The translations under genes were made by a program, and so were the position numbers. Source: Candidatus Neomicrothrix sp. UBA6944 (GTDB taxonomy: Bacteria > Actinomycetota > Acidimicrobiia > Acidimicrobiales > Poriferisodalaceae). From it: a stretch of DNA of 24,948 nucleotides. The notes under the pieces are model-generated. The model was not told where the DNA came from, searched no databases, and saw nothing but the letters and a program-made list of their open reading frames with translations. Within the stretch, counting starts at the first letter, position 1. Every line of letters starts with the position of its first letter. Positions 16,170 through 23,137 of this stretch are shown piece after piece. Location of the stretch: contig DJZU01000007.1 in NCBI GenBank assembly GCA_002448715.1, positions 1 to 24,948 on the forward strand, given 5' to 3'.

Positions 16170-16748
16170 TCACAGGCATGTGTTGATGAGGTCAACCATG
16201 CTGGGTCTTAGGTCCTTTGCGTCCAAAAACTCCGGCAGGCGCTCTTCGGGGATGACGTCAGCTGCTCGGGACGCGGAGCAACGACATAGATCCGAGAGCC
16301 GCTCCGACTCTTGTGCACAAGCAGCCATATAAAGTTCCTTCGTCGCAGAACTCCATGCGGGAGGCCTCTCCGCTTCCCTGCATTCCACCAATAGGCCAGC
16401 GAGCTCAACAGGGAATTCATTGAAGGCACTCATGCGGTCTTCAAGAGCAGCTATGTCACTCGAGTCGATGTCGGAAGCCAGTAGTTCTGCGGCACAGTGG
16501 CAGGGACCAACAAGTCCAGAATCTGAGATACACGAATCAAGGAAAGCCACCGTGGTGCCGATATCAAGCAAATACTCGCTTGCCCTAGATGTAGTCTCAG
16601 TCGGCAATGTGCCCGGGTTATTAAAGGAAGATTCTGACGGGTCAATGGGGCGAGCTTGGGGTGCTTCGGAGGCGCAGGCACTAACTGACAAAAGAGAGAC
16701 AACAACCAAAAAACCATATAGAAGGTTTGGTTTGGCAAAGTTCCGCAC
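16170..16748 (-). CDS. Cysteine-rich lipoprotein with a duplicated C-x(9,10)-C-x-C module
   Basis: A 192-residue predicted lipoprotein of unknown function. A short basic N-terminus and hydrophobic segment lead to the lipobox VSAC with the lipidated cysteine at 25, then a Ser/Pro/Thr-rich linker to about residue 55. The rest holds two similar halves. The first has Cys73, Cys83, Cys85 and Cys123; the second has Cys144, Cys155, Cys157 and Cys191. Both show C-x(9 or 10)-C-x-C followed by an alanine-rich helix and a final cysteine 34-38 residues later. The eight cysteines suggest disulfides outside the membrane or a metal site. The GTG start follows the udg stop by 9 bases, so it is co-transcribed with the glycosylase gene, though no shared function is obvious. 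Confidence 0.82.
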   Translation of the reverse strand: MRNFAKPNLLYGFLVVVSLLSVSACASEAPQARPIDPSESSFNNPGTLPTETTSRASEYLLDIGTTVAFLDSCISDSGLVGPCHCAAELLASDIDSSDIAALEDRMSAFNEFPVELAGLLVECREAERPPAWSSATKELYMAACAQESERLSDLCRCSASRAADVIPEERLPEFLDAKDLRPSMVDLINTCL

Positions 16749-16757
16749 AGGAAAAGC

Positions 16758-17510
16758 CTAGATGGGGTCCATACCGGCTAGCTCGCGAGCAGTGATGAAA
16801 ACCTGATCAAGCATGGGTTCTGTTAAACGCCCTGTGAAAGTGTTTTGTTGACTTGGATGGAAGGAGCACACCACATGCCTTCCTATTGCGTCACTTTGCT
16901 GTTCTATCGGCACCACAAGTCCGTGACCAAATTTGGGCCTTGGACGTATTCCGAGGATTGAGCTAGCAACCTGATAACCGAATTGACCCAACGCCACGAA
17001 GACTTTGCTCTCCGTAAGGAGAGCTAGTTCCTTCTCGATATAAGGGCGGCAGTTGTCTCGCTCTTCGGGAGTGGGTTTGTTCGCAGGTGGGGCGCACCTC
17101 ACGGCCGCAGTGACATATGCGTCGTGAAGTGCGAGTCCATCATCAACATGACGGGCTAGCGGCTGGTTGGCGAAGCCAGTTCTGTGCAGGGACGCGAAAA
17201 GAAAATCTCCAGATCGGTCTCCTGTGAATACTCGTCCTGTTCTATTAGCACCATGAGCTGCAGGAGCTAAACCGACGATGACTACTTTCGCTTCGGGGTC
17301 ACCGAACCCAGGAACGCCTCGACCCCAATACTCATCCTCGGCGTACGCCGCACGTTTCTCTTCAGCAATTTTTTCTCGCCATTCGACAAGACGTTCGCAG
17401 CGACGACACTCGGTTATAGCTTCAGCCAGCGCAATGAGAGAATCCACAACGCTGAGTGTTGCAGACTCTGAGGCGTCATTAACGACTACGGTCACACTTC
17501 GTGGCTTCAT
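16758..17510 (-). CDS. Uracil-DNA glycosylase, family 5 (UDGb-like)
   Basis: Removes uracil, and in family 5 often hypoxanthine and other deaminated bases, from DNA. The 250-residue protein has motif 1 GLAPAAHGANRTGRVFTGD (80-98), which lacks the usual catalytic Asp/Asn as in family 5, and motif 2 HPSQQNTFTGRLT (218-230). Cys35, Cys38, Cys139 and Cys154 are placed as the [4Fe-4S] ligands of family 4/5 enzymes. WGRGVPGFGDPEAKVVIVG is also typical. The ATG at 17510 has AAGG 8 bases upstream. Its first ten bases overlap the start of the divergent phosphomutase gene, so each promoter must lie inside the other gene. The lipoprotein gene follows it closely. Confidence 0.93.
   Translation of the reverse strand: MKPRSVTVVVNDASESATLSVVDSLIALAEAITECRRCERLVEWREKIAEEKRAAYAEDEYWGRGVPGFGDPEAKVVIVGLAPAAHGANRTGRVFTGDRSGDFLFASLHRTGFANQPLARHVDDGLALHDAYVTAAVRCAPPANKPTPEERDNCRPYIEKELALLTESKVFVALGQFGYQVASSILGIRPRPKFGHGLVVPIEQQSDAIGRHVVCSFHPSQQNTFTGRLTEPMLDQVFITARELAGMDPI
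17487..17492 (+). promoter_or_regulatory. Possible -10 box of the phosphomutase-DUF3090-SCO1664 unit, inside udg
   Basis: TACGGT fits TANNNT and ends 8 bases before the GTG at 17501, so transcription would start within about two bases of the start codon. It lies within the first codons of the divergent udg gene. No Shine-Dalgarno sequence is seen, as for a leaderless message. Confidence 0.35.
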
Positions 17511-18142
17511 CTCAGCGACCTTGTCTCATACTTCTTGTCCGGCACGGACAGACACCCACGACCGGCGTCGAGCTTTATGGTCGAAAGTCAGGTGTTCACC
17601 TATCCGAGATCGGAACAGAACAAGCGAGAAAAGTAGGCGCACGAATAGCTGCTATGGGGGCGAAACGCATTGCTGCTATTTACAGCAGTCCTTTGGAAAG
17701 GACTAAGGAAACAGCAAGAGCTATCTCCAAAGAAGTTGGCATTAAAGTCAAGCAGGAGCGGGGCTTGCTTGAACTGGATGTAGGCGACTGGACCGGCCGC
17801 AAATTGAGCCATCTTAGGAAGCTAAATGCCTGGTCAGCAGTGCAGAAGTATCCTTCGGGATTCAGGTTTCCTAACGGCGAGTCATTCGTCGAAATGCAGA
17901 CACGGATAGGTGAAGCGATCGCTCGTCTGGTCAGAAACCATCCAGGCGAAACGGTTGTCGCAGTGAGCCACGCCGATCCCATTCGTGCTCTGGTTGCTCA
18001 TTCCATGGGAACTCACCTGGATTTGTTTCAGCGAACAGTGGTGTCTCCTTGTTCGGTTACAGCGATTCTGTATACGTCTGGTGGTCCCGTCGTGCTCTCC
18101 GTCAACAACACTGGCGAACTCAGTGATCTCTCACCGGCTTAA
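17501..18142 (+). CDS. MSMEG_4193-type histidine phosphatase-superfamily protein
   Basis: A 213-residue protein of the phosphoglycerate mutase-like superfamily. The phosphohistidine motif LVRHGQT is at 12-18 (His15) and the second catalytic histidine is in VSHADPIRAL (His157); YSSPLERTKETA and GDWTGRKL are also typical. It matches the group named after MSMEG_4193 (TIGR03848-type); the M. tuberculosis counterpart Rv2135c has been described as a phosphatase. The natural substrate is unknown. The GTG at 17501 is the only plausible start and overlaps the divergent udg start by 10 bases. DUF3090 and SCO1664-type genes follow; the three recur together in actinobacteria, which suggests one shared pathway. 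Confidence 0.9.
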   Translation: MASSQRPCLILLVRHGQTPTTGVELYGRKSGVHLSEIGTEQARKVGARIAAMGAKRIAAIYSSPLERTKETARAISKEVGIKVKQERGLLELDVGDWTGRKLSHLRKLNAWSAVQKYPSGFRFPNGESFVEMQTRIGEAIARLVRNHPGETVVAVSHADPIRALVAHSMGTHLDLFQRTVVSPCSVTAILYTSGGPVVLSVNNTGELSDLSPA

Positions 18143-18169
18143 TCAAGCCCATTATTCTCAATAGGAACA

Positions 18170-18625
18170 ATGACTGATAACTACGAAATTAGAAACCCAA
18201 CAAACTTCGTTGCCGGAACGGTGGGCGACGCTGGAGAACGAATTTTTTATCTTCAAGCACAAACAGAAGATGAGGTCTTAACTCTCAAGCTTGAAAAGGG
18301 TCAAGTCCAATCTCTAGCTAGCCACCTTGCCAACGTTTTAGAGGCAGAACAGGTTGATCAAACTTCCGTTGAACTTAAAGAAATGGTGGAACCTCCGAAC
18401 GCAGTGTGGACAGTAGGAGCGTTGGCTATCGGAGTCACCGAGGATCCAAAGGAAATAGTCGTCGTAGCGCAGGAATTACCTGACCAAGAAGATGACGCCG
18501 CATCCGAGGCTCAAATCCATATCAGTTATGGTCAGGCGAGAGCTTTCATCGACCATGCGTTGTTTCTAATCGAGTACGGCCGCGACTTCGGACGACAAAA
18601 TGGGCACAAACCCGTCGGTGAGTGA
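18170..18625 (+). CDS. DUF3090 family protein lacking the usual C-terminal cysteine knuckle
   Basis: A 151-residue protein matching DUF3090 (TIGR03847-like; relatives include Rv2134c). NPTNFVAGTVGDAGERIFYLQAQTEDEVLTLKLEKGQVQSLASHL is the characteristic N-terminal block and SYGQARAFIDHALFLIEYGR the later one. Known members are about 180-195 residues and end with a Cys-rich knuckle of the form CPLCxxPxDPxGHxCPRxNG. Here the sequence passes from EYGRDF straight to GRQNGHKP, and the whole protein contains no cysteine. Function is unknown. The ATG has AGGA 4 bases upstream, 27 bases after the phosphomutase gene, and the end overlaps the next gene by 26 bases, so the three genes form one operon. 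Confidence 0.9.
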   Translation: MTDNYEIRNPTNFVAGTVGDAGERIFYLQAQTEDEVLTLKLEKGQVQSLASHLANVLEAEQVDQTSVELKEMVEPPNAVWTVGALAIGVTEDPKEIVVVAQELPDQEDDAASEAQIHISYGQARAFIDHALFLIEYGRDFGRQNGHKPVGE

Positions 18626-19361
18626 CGATACCTCTGGAGACAGCGATCAGTCCTCAAATCAACTGCTTAATTTCGACGAAGCGATTCAGGTGCTGCGAGA
18701 GGGTGACATCGAACTGCTTGCTCGAATGCCCTATAGCTCGAACGCCACATTTCTGGTGCAGGCCGGTACAGCTGAGAAAAGTGTAAGCGGCATATATAAG
18801 CCTGTTGACGGTGAGCGGCCGCTGTGGGATTTTCCTCCTGGTCTTTACAAAAGAGAGATAGCTGCGTACGAGTTAAGTCAAGAATTGGGTTGGAATGTTG
18901 TGCCTCCAACAGTTGAGCGTGTCGGACCGCACGGAGTCGGCTCGGTCCAGTTGTTCATCGACGCCGACTTCGAACAGCATCACTTCACTTTGGTTAAAGA
19001 TCCAAGGCATCATCCAAGTCTTCAAAAGCTTTGCGTTCTTGACCTATTGGCTAACAACACCGACCGAAAAGCCGGTCATTGCCTGCTCTCTAGATCGGGT
19101 TCAATTTTTGGCATCGACCACGGACTCTGTTTCTCAAGTGAATTCAAGTTGAGAACCGTGATATGGGACTTTGCGAATCAACCCATTGATGAAGCTTTGA
19201 TGAGCGGGGTTGAACAGGTCTGTGAGGGCTCAGTCAGTGGGGTGGCGGACTGGCTTGAAGAGCGCGAGATAGAGGCTCTTATCGGCCGGGCACAGTGGCT
19301 CCGAGAACGGCCGTTCTTTCCGGAGGACGACGGCTATAGATGGCCTTGGCCATTGATTTAG
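18600..19361 (+). CDS. SCO1664-type protein, PI3/PI4-kinase-like
   Basis: A 253-residue protein of the SCO1664 family (TIGR03843-like), which resembles phosphatidylinositol 3-/4-kinases and HipA-like kinases. Visible kinase-like elements are the Lys of GIYKPVDG (Lys67), the catalytic-loop-like LLANNTDRKAGHCL (149-162) and the metal-binding-like GIDHGLCF (171-178). LARMPYSSNATFLV and the ending YRWPWPLI are family hallmarks, so it looks complete. The substrate (protein, lipid or small molecule) is unknown. The ATG at 18600 overlaps the DUF3090 gene by 26 bases; a GTG at 18618, which would overlap by 8 bases, is an alternative. A kinase-like and a phosphatase-like gene in one operon suggest opposing or sequential phosphate chemistry, which is inference. 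Confidence 0.9.
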   Translation: MGTNPSVSDDTSGDSDQSSNQLLNFDEAIQVLREGDIELLARMPYSSNATFLVQAGTAEKSVSGIYKPVDGERPLWDFPPGLYKREIAAYELSQELGWNVVPPTVERVGPHGVGSVQLFIDADFEQHHFTLVKDPRHHPSLQKLCVLDLLANNTDRKAGHCLLSRSGSIFGIDHGLCFSSEFKLRTVIWDFANQPIDEALMSGVEQVCEGSVSGVADWLEEREIEALIGRAQWLRERPFFPEDDGYRWPWPLI

Positions 19362-19374
19362 AAACGTTGAAGAT

Positions 19375-19388
19375 CCGGTGAAAACCGG
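19375..19388. terminator. Small GAAA-loop hairpin between convergent genes
   Basis: CCGGT-GAAA-ACCGG forms a 5-bp GC-rich stem with a stable GAAA tetraloop in the 46-base gap between the SCO1664-type gene and etfA. No T tract follows on the plus strand, so it is at best a weak terminator or an RNA 3'-end stabiliser. Confidence 0.3.
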
Positions 19389-19407
19389 TAATGATTAGCG
19401 GAACTTG

Positions 19408-20370
19408 TTAGCGAGACTTCAGCGCCTCAATAAGTGCCGGGATCACTTTGTGAACATCTCCGACAATTCCAAGGTCAGCGACTCCAAAGATAGGAGCCTC
19501 TGGATCCTTGTTGATGGCGATGATGTTCTTTGACCCCTTCATGCCTACGAGGTGTTGCGTCGCTCCTGAGATACCGCAGGCAAGGTACACGTTTGGCTTA
19601 ACGACTTTGCCAGTCTGGCCAACCTGTTTCGCGTAGGGGACCCATCCGGCATCAACGATGGCTCGGGACGCACCAGATGCAGCGCCCAGCAATCCGGCTA
19701 GCTCGTCGACCATCTCGTACGCTTCGGGCTGTCCCAGGCCACGTCCGCCTGACACAACCACCTCGGCGTCATCCAACTGAGGTCCGGAACGTTCCTCTAC
19801 ATGTCGGCCAGTGACAGTAGCCGCCCCGGCTACACCCGGGTCAACGGTGTCAACCGTCACGACCTCCGCTGCTGCTCCGCCTGTGGCTTCGGCCTCGAAC
19901 GACTTGGGTCGGAATAGGGCTAATGCGGGGCCGTCGTTTCTGAAAGCTGTGAAGACGTTTTGGGTCCCACCAAAAACTGGCTCTTCTACGACTAACGCTC
20001 CGTCTTCAACCGACGCGCCCACGTTGTTCGTTACAACCGGCTGATCTAATTGCACCGCGAGTCGTGCCGCCGTATCGCGCCCATCGGGCGTTTGGCCAAA
20101 GAAAATAGCGTCAGCTGCTTGCGACTCTAAATGCACCTTCAGTGTCGCTGCGGCATGAACTCCCATCAACTTTCCATCGATAGGGCCCGTGCTGTAGACC
20201 GTTGAGGCTCCATGTGATCCCAATTCGGTAGCCATGGCAGCTCCGTCTCCTGCAACAAACACTTCTACATTTGTCGCCAAATCTCTTGCCGCTGCAAGTA
20301 ACTCAAGCGTCAATCCACTTGGACCGCTTTCATCACCTTCACCGAAGACAAGGATGGTTTCAACAGACAT
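19408..20370 (-). CDS. etfA: Electron transfer flavoprotein alpha subunit
   Basis: Large subunit of the soluble ETF heterodimer, which binds FAD and passes electrons from acyl-CoA and other dehydrogenases to the respiratory chain through ETF:quinone oxidoreductase. The 320-residue protein has the C-terminal FAD domain signature: SGGRGLG, VDAGWVPYAKQVGQTGKVV, LACGISGATQHLVGMKGSKNIIAINKD and ADLGIVGD. The N-terminal domain is normal in length. The start codon is fixed by a strong GAGGAGGT 5 bases upstream, and that ribosome site overlaps the etfB stop codon, so translation is probably coupled. It is convergent with the SCO1664-type gene. Confidence 0.97.
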   Translation of the reverse strand: MSVETILVFGEGDESGPSGLTLELLAAARDLATNVEVFVAGDGAAMATELGSHGASTVYSTGPIDGKLMGVHAAATLKVHLESQAADAIFFGQTPDGRDTAARLAVQLDQPVVTNNVGASVEDGALVVEEPVFGGTQNVFTAFRNDGPALALFRPKSFEAEATGGAAAEVVTVDTVDPGVAGAATVTGRHVEERSGPQLDDAEVVVSGGRGLGQPEAYEMVDELAGLLGAASGASRAIVDAGWVPYAKQVGQTGKVVKPNVYLACGISGATQHLVGMKGSKNIIAINKDPEAPIFGVADLGIVGDVHKVIPALIEALKSR

Positions 20371-20375
20371 TTGCG

Positions 20376-20383
20376 ACCTCCTC
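20376..20383 (-). promoter_or_regulatory. etfA ribosome binding site overlapping the etfB stop codon
   Basis: The minus strand reads TGAGGAGGT, in which the TGA is the etfB stop and GAGGAGGT is an almost perfect Shine-Dalgarno sequence 5 bases from the etfA ATG. This layout favours equal, coupled synthesis of the two subunits. Confidence 0.8.
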
Positions 20384-21161
20384 AGACGATCTTGAGTTCA
20401 CCTAAGAACTCAACAATTTTCTCGTGGGCGTCACCTTCATCTTCGATGACTTCCCCTGCTTGCCGTTCTTCCGCGTCGGTGACTCTCACCGTTTCTTGTC
20501 GGGCGCCACCTTGACCCACAGTGGATCCATCTACACCCAACGCGGCTAGATCGAGTTCTTCAACGGGTTTCTTTTTTGCCGCCATAATTCCCTTGAATGA
20601 TGGGTAGCGGGGTTCCACGACACCTGCGGTAACCGAAACTAGAGCCGGAGTTTGACATTCCACATCGTCATATCCGGCTTCGGTTTGACGCTGGACTTTT
20701 ACGGTATTTCCATCAACTTCAATTTGTTTTGCAAATGTGATCGATGGCATGTCGAGCACACCGGCGATCATTTCCGGGACCGTTCCGGTATAGCCGTCGG
20801 AGGATTCAACTCCTGCCAGCACCAGGTCGGGCGACATCCTCGATATTGCTGCCGCCAAGACTCGCGCCGTGCCTAGGGCATCGCTTCCAGCAAGAGCGTC
20901 ATCGCTGACGAGAACCGCATCTTCGGCACCCATTGCTAATGCAGTCCTAAGTCCGCTGACTTCGTTATTAGCAGCCATGGAGACAAGCGATACTTCACCT
21001 CCACCGGCGCTCTCTACAAGTTGGAGAGCCATCTCTACTCCATATGAATCTGACTCATCGAGAATTAACTTGTCGTCTCGCTTTAAGTAATTCGTTGTGG
21101 GATCCAACTCACCTGGCAATGCAGGGTCAGGAATTTGTTTGACACAGACTACGACCTTCAT
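20382..21161 (-). CDS. etfB: Electron transfer flavoprotein beta subunit
   Basis: Small subunit of ETF, 259 residues, which binds AMP and carries the loop that docks onto dehydrogenases. It begins MKVVVCVKQIPDPALP, as usual for EtfB, and has DSYGVEMALQLVE, LAGVESSDGYTGTVPEMIAGVLDMP and the recognition-loop region RYPSFKGIMAAKKKP. The open frame runs upstream to 21296, but those 45 residues are not EtfB-like, so the ATG at 21161 is chosen. There is no clear Shine-Dalgarno sequence. A TAAAAT -10-like box about 55 bases upstream lies in an AT-rich dyad and probably drives etfBA. Confidence 0.96.
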   Translation of the reverse strand: MKVVVCVKQIPDPALPGELDPTTNYLKRDDKLILDESDSYGVEMALQLVESAGGGEVSLVSMAANNEVSGLRTALAMGAEDAVLVSDDALAGSDALGTARVLAAAISRMSPDLVLAGVESSDGYTGTVPEMIAGVLDMPSITFAKQIEVDGNTVKVQRQTEAGYDDVECQTPALVSVTAGVVEPRYPSFKGIMAAKKKPVEELDLAALGVDGSTVGQGGARQETVRVTDAEERQAGEVIEDEGDAHEKIVEFLGELKIV

Positions 21162-21187
21162 GGTTGTGGATTCTGCCCCGAGGTTCT

Positions 21188-21229
21188 GGGAGATCCAAAC
21201 GAAAAGTAGAAAAAATTTTATTGGATCCC
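21188..21229. promoter_or_regulatory. Candidate etfB promoter inside an imperfect dyad
   Basis: GGG-AG-ATCCAA (21188-21198) faces TTGGATCCC (21221-21229), giving a 9-bp interrupted inverted repeat around an AT-rich core that contains AAAATTTT. The minus-strand TAAAAT at 21220-21215 in the core is a plausible -10 box for etfB, giving a leader of roughly 45 bases. A repressor bound to the dyad would cover it. The lipid kinase gene starts divergently 75 bases to the right. Confidence 0.4.
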
Positions 21230-21303
21230 GGCGAAGGCCATAAATAGCGGCGCCCGAGAAGCACTGATTCGACTCTCGAGTCAAAAATCGCGACACTGGC
21301 TAG

Positions 21304-22215
21304 GTGCGGATCTTGCTCCTCGTTAACGAATCGGCGTCATCCGTCACTGCAAGAACCCGCGTCCTGATTCAGGCCGCACTAGCTGAACACCATGAGGTTG
21401 AACTCGCCATGACTAGCCGTCGCGGTCACGCATCGCGGTTAGCGCGCGGGGCCGCTTCCACCGGCACCGATCTTGTCGCTGTCTTGGGAGGCGACGGCAC
21501 CCTTAACGAAGCCGCAAACGGCCTCGCGGGAACCGATTGCGTTCTAGCCCCTTTACCAGGTGGTTCCACCAATGTCTTCGCGCGAACGATCGGGCTAGAT
21601 GACGACCCTCTCGAAGCGACAAAACAAACGATCACCGCAATATCAGCTAATTCAATTGAGTCGGTGGGTCTGGGCGAGGTCGCGGGACGCTACTTTCTCT
21701 TCCACTGTGGAAACGGTTTCGACGCTGCGGTGGTAAGGCAAGTAGAACGGCGCCCTGGAGTGAAGCGATACGCAAGCCATCCGTTATTTCTCTGGGCTGG
21801 GGTGGATACCTGGCTCCGTCACTACGACCGTTCGCGTCCCAGAATGAAGGTGGTGCACCCACTATCAACTATTGATGACAGCTACTTAACGGTCGTGCTG
21901 AACACCGACCCGTATACATATTTAGGCAGTCGACCATTGTCTCTGGCACCTCGCGCGACCTTAAGCAATGGTTTGAGTATGGTCACCTTACGCACCATGT
22001 CACTCCAGAAAATGCTCGTTTTGCTAAAGGATCTTTTCGAAGGAAAGCCGCTCCAGAATTGCGACGCAGTACACATCGCTAATGACTTGTCTGAGCTGTC
22101 GATAGTCGGGCATAGCCCATTTCCATACCAAGTAGACGGCGACTACCTAGGCGAAGTCAACCATCTTGATTTCTCCTGGCGGCCAAACATACTTCGACTG
22201 ATTATCCCCACTTAA
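21304..22215 (+). CDS. Diacylglycerol kinase-family lipid kinase
   Basis: A 303-residue cytosolic or membrane-peripheral kinase of the DAGK_cat/YegS/DgkB group, which phosphorylates diacylglycerol or related lipids with ATP. The nucleotide motif GGDGTLNEAANGL begins at residue 62, and PLPGGSTNVFART (83-95) is the second glycine-rich family motif. The C-terminal beta-sandwich has QVDGDYLGEV, the usual Q[VI]DGE-like element. The GTG start has no ribosome site. M. tuberculosis Rv3218, which I recall as a similar protein, sits next to whiB1 and pdtaS, so the arrangement here matches with a GDPD gene inserted. The gene is divergent from etfB and convergent with the GDPD gene. Confidence 0.9.
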   Translation: MRILLLVNESASSVTARTRVLIQAALAEHHEVELAMTSRRGHASRLARGAASTGTDLVAVLGGDGTLNEAANGLAGTDCVLAPLPGGSTNVFARTIGLDDDPLEATKQTITAISANSIESVGLGEVAGRYFLFHCGNGFDAAVVRQVERRPGVKRYASHPLFLWAGVDTWLRHYDRSRPRMKVVHPLSTIDDSYLTVVLNTDPYTYLGSRPLSLAPRATLSNGLSMVTLRTMSLQKMLVLLKDLFEGKPLQNCDAVHIANDLSELSIVGHSPFPYQVDGDYLGEVNHLDFSWRPNILRLIIPT

Positions 22216-22228
22216 GCGCAGAAGACCT

Positions 22229-22918
22229 TTAGCTTCTGGCTTCCAGGTGTTTCAGGATGTCACCGGAAATGTCAGTGATGAGGCCATCAACACCTAGAGC
22301 AACTAATTGCCTGACACGTTCTAAATCGTTCACCGTCCATGGATTTACCTGTAGCCCGTTTTCTTTAGCCACTTCAACCAGATCCTTATCGACAACCGAC
22401 TCATGCGGATGAATGGCTTGGTGTCCTCGATCAACTGCGCGTTGAATTGTCGAACGCCAAGGCGTCTCCCAAAATAAGAGCGCCGTTGGTATTTCCGGAG
22501 CATTTTCGTTAACCCTGTCAACAGCCTCGTGGTTAAAAGATGAGACAAGCCAGCGTTCTAGCGGCTCAGGGCGAAGCTTCAACATATCGATAAGTGCTTC
22601 TCCTAACTCGAACGCTGCACGAGGGTTCTCATCAGAGCTCTTAATTTCGATATTCACCCTCAAAGAAGCACAAACATCTAGTACGGCGGGAAGCGTCGGT
22701 ACGAAGTTAGGTAACTCAGAAACCTTCGCTGTTTCTATCGCTACTCCTTCGACATGATGATCGTGGTGAACAACTATGTGCCCATCTCCGCTCTGCCAAA
22801 TATCGAGTTCGACACCGTCGACACCCACATTTAGGGCTAACTCAAATGCGGGAATTGTGTTCTCTCGAACGTTTTGTGAGACACCTCTATGTGCGAAAAT
22901 CGTTGGGCGGGGACTCAT
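22229..22918 (-). CDS. Glycerophosphodiester phosphodiesterase
   Basis: Hydrolyses glycerophosphodiesters from phospholipid turnover to glycerol 3-phosphate and an alcohol. The 229-residue TIM-barrel protein has the family signature: AHRGVSQNVRENTIPAFELAL (HRG and ENT, 9-29), GVDGVELDIWQSGDGHIVVHHD with the ExD metal ligands and HD, then NIEIKS and the NPWTVND strand. No signal peptide is present, so it is cytosolic like UgpQ. The ATG has no strong ribosome site. A GAGAAA-AAG-TTTCTC inverted repeat lies about 18 bases upstream. Next to a lipid kinase gene, it suggests a local phospholipid turnover theme. Confidence 0.94.
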   Translation of the reverse strand: MSPRPTIFAHRGVSQNVRENTIPAFELALNVGVDGVELDIWQSGDGHIVVHHDHHVEGVAIETAKVSELPNFVPTLPAVLDVCASLRVNIEIKSSDENPRAAFELGEALIDMLKLRPEPLERWLVSSFNHEAVDRVNENAPEIPTALLFWETPWRSTIQRAVDRGHQAIHPHESVVDKDLVEVAKENGLQVNPWTVNDLERVRQLVALGVDGLITDISGDILKHLEARS

Positions 22919-23090
22919 GAGTTGACCCGCTGCTTGAGAAAAAGTTTCTCTTGATTGCCCATGAGACCGACCGTAATCTGTCGTAGCGCTGTGAAGGCAT
23001 CATCTCTGTCACTCAGTTTCGTACGGGTGTCAATTTGTATCCGGAGCAGTTTCTCGCAGCCGAGGTTTGTAGAGTCGGCGACGGACAATT

Positions 23091-23115
23091 ATTCGTGAAT
23101 CCCCTGTTCACGAGT
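23091..23115 (+). promoter_or_regulatory. Dyad in the whiB leader
   Basis: ATTCGTGAA (23091-23099) pairs with TTCACGAGT (23107-23115) with one G-T wobble, around a 7-base loop. The core TCGTGAA/TTCACGA is perfect. It ends 7 bases before the GGAGGA ribosome site, so it could be an operator or an RNA hairpin that tunes translation. The GTGA/TCAC half-sites are 9 bases apart, whereas CRP-type sites have 6, so it is not a standard CRP/Cmr site. Confidence 0.5.
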
Positions 23116-23122
23116 AGCACCT

Positions 23123-23128
23123 GGAGGA
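23123..23128 (+). promoter_or_regulatory. whiB ribosome binding site
   Basis: GGAGGA is a strong Shine-Dalgarno sequence, 9 to 10 bases before the GTG at 23138. The spacing is slightly long, so the ATG at 23156, preceded by GAGGA, remains a possible start. Confidence 0.6.
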
Positions 23129-23137
23129 AACAGAGAC

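Larger units (their letters stand above)
22919..23137. other. Divergent GDPD-whiB promoter region
   Basis: These 219 bases hold the 5' regions of both genes. Seen here: a short inverted repeat GAGAAA-AAG-TTTCTC (22936-22950) close to the GDPD start, a TAGAGT -10-like hexamer near 23070 facing whiB, and the 9-bp dyad at 23091-23115. A long untranslated leader for whiB is likely. No RNA gene or small coding region could be supported. Confidence 0.4.

Noticed and set aside
22913..22922. Perfect 10-base palindrome ACTCATGAGT over the GDPD start codon
   Set aside because: Palindromes of this length are expected about two dozen times in 25 kb by chance, and nothing else supports an operator.
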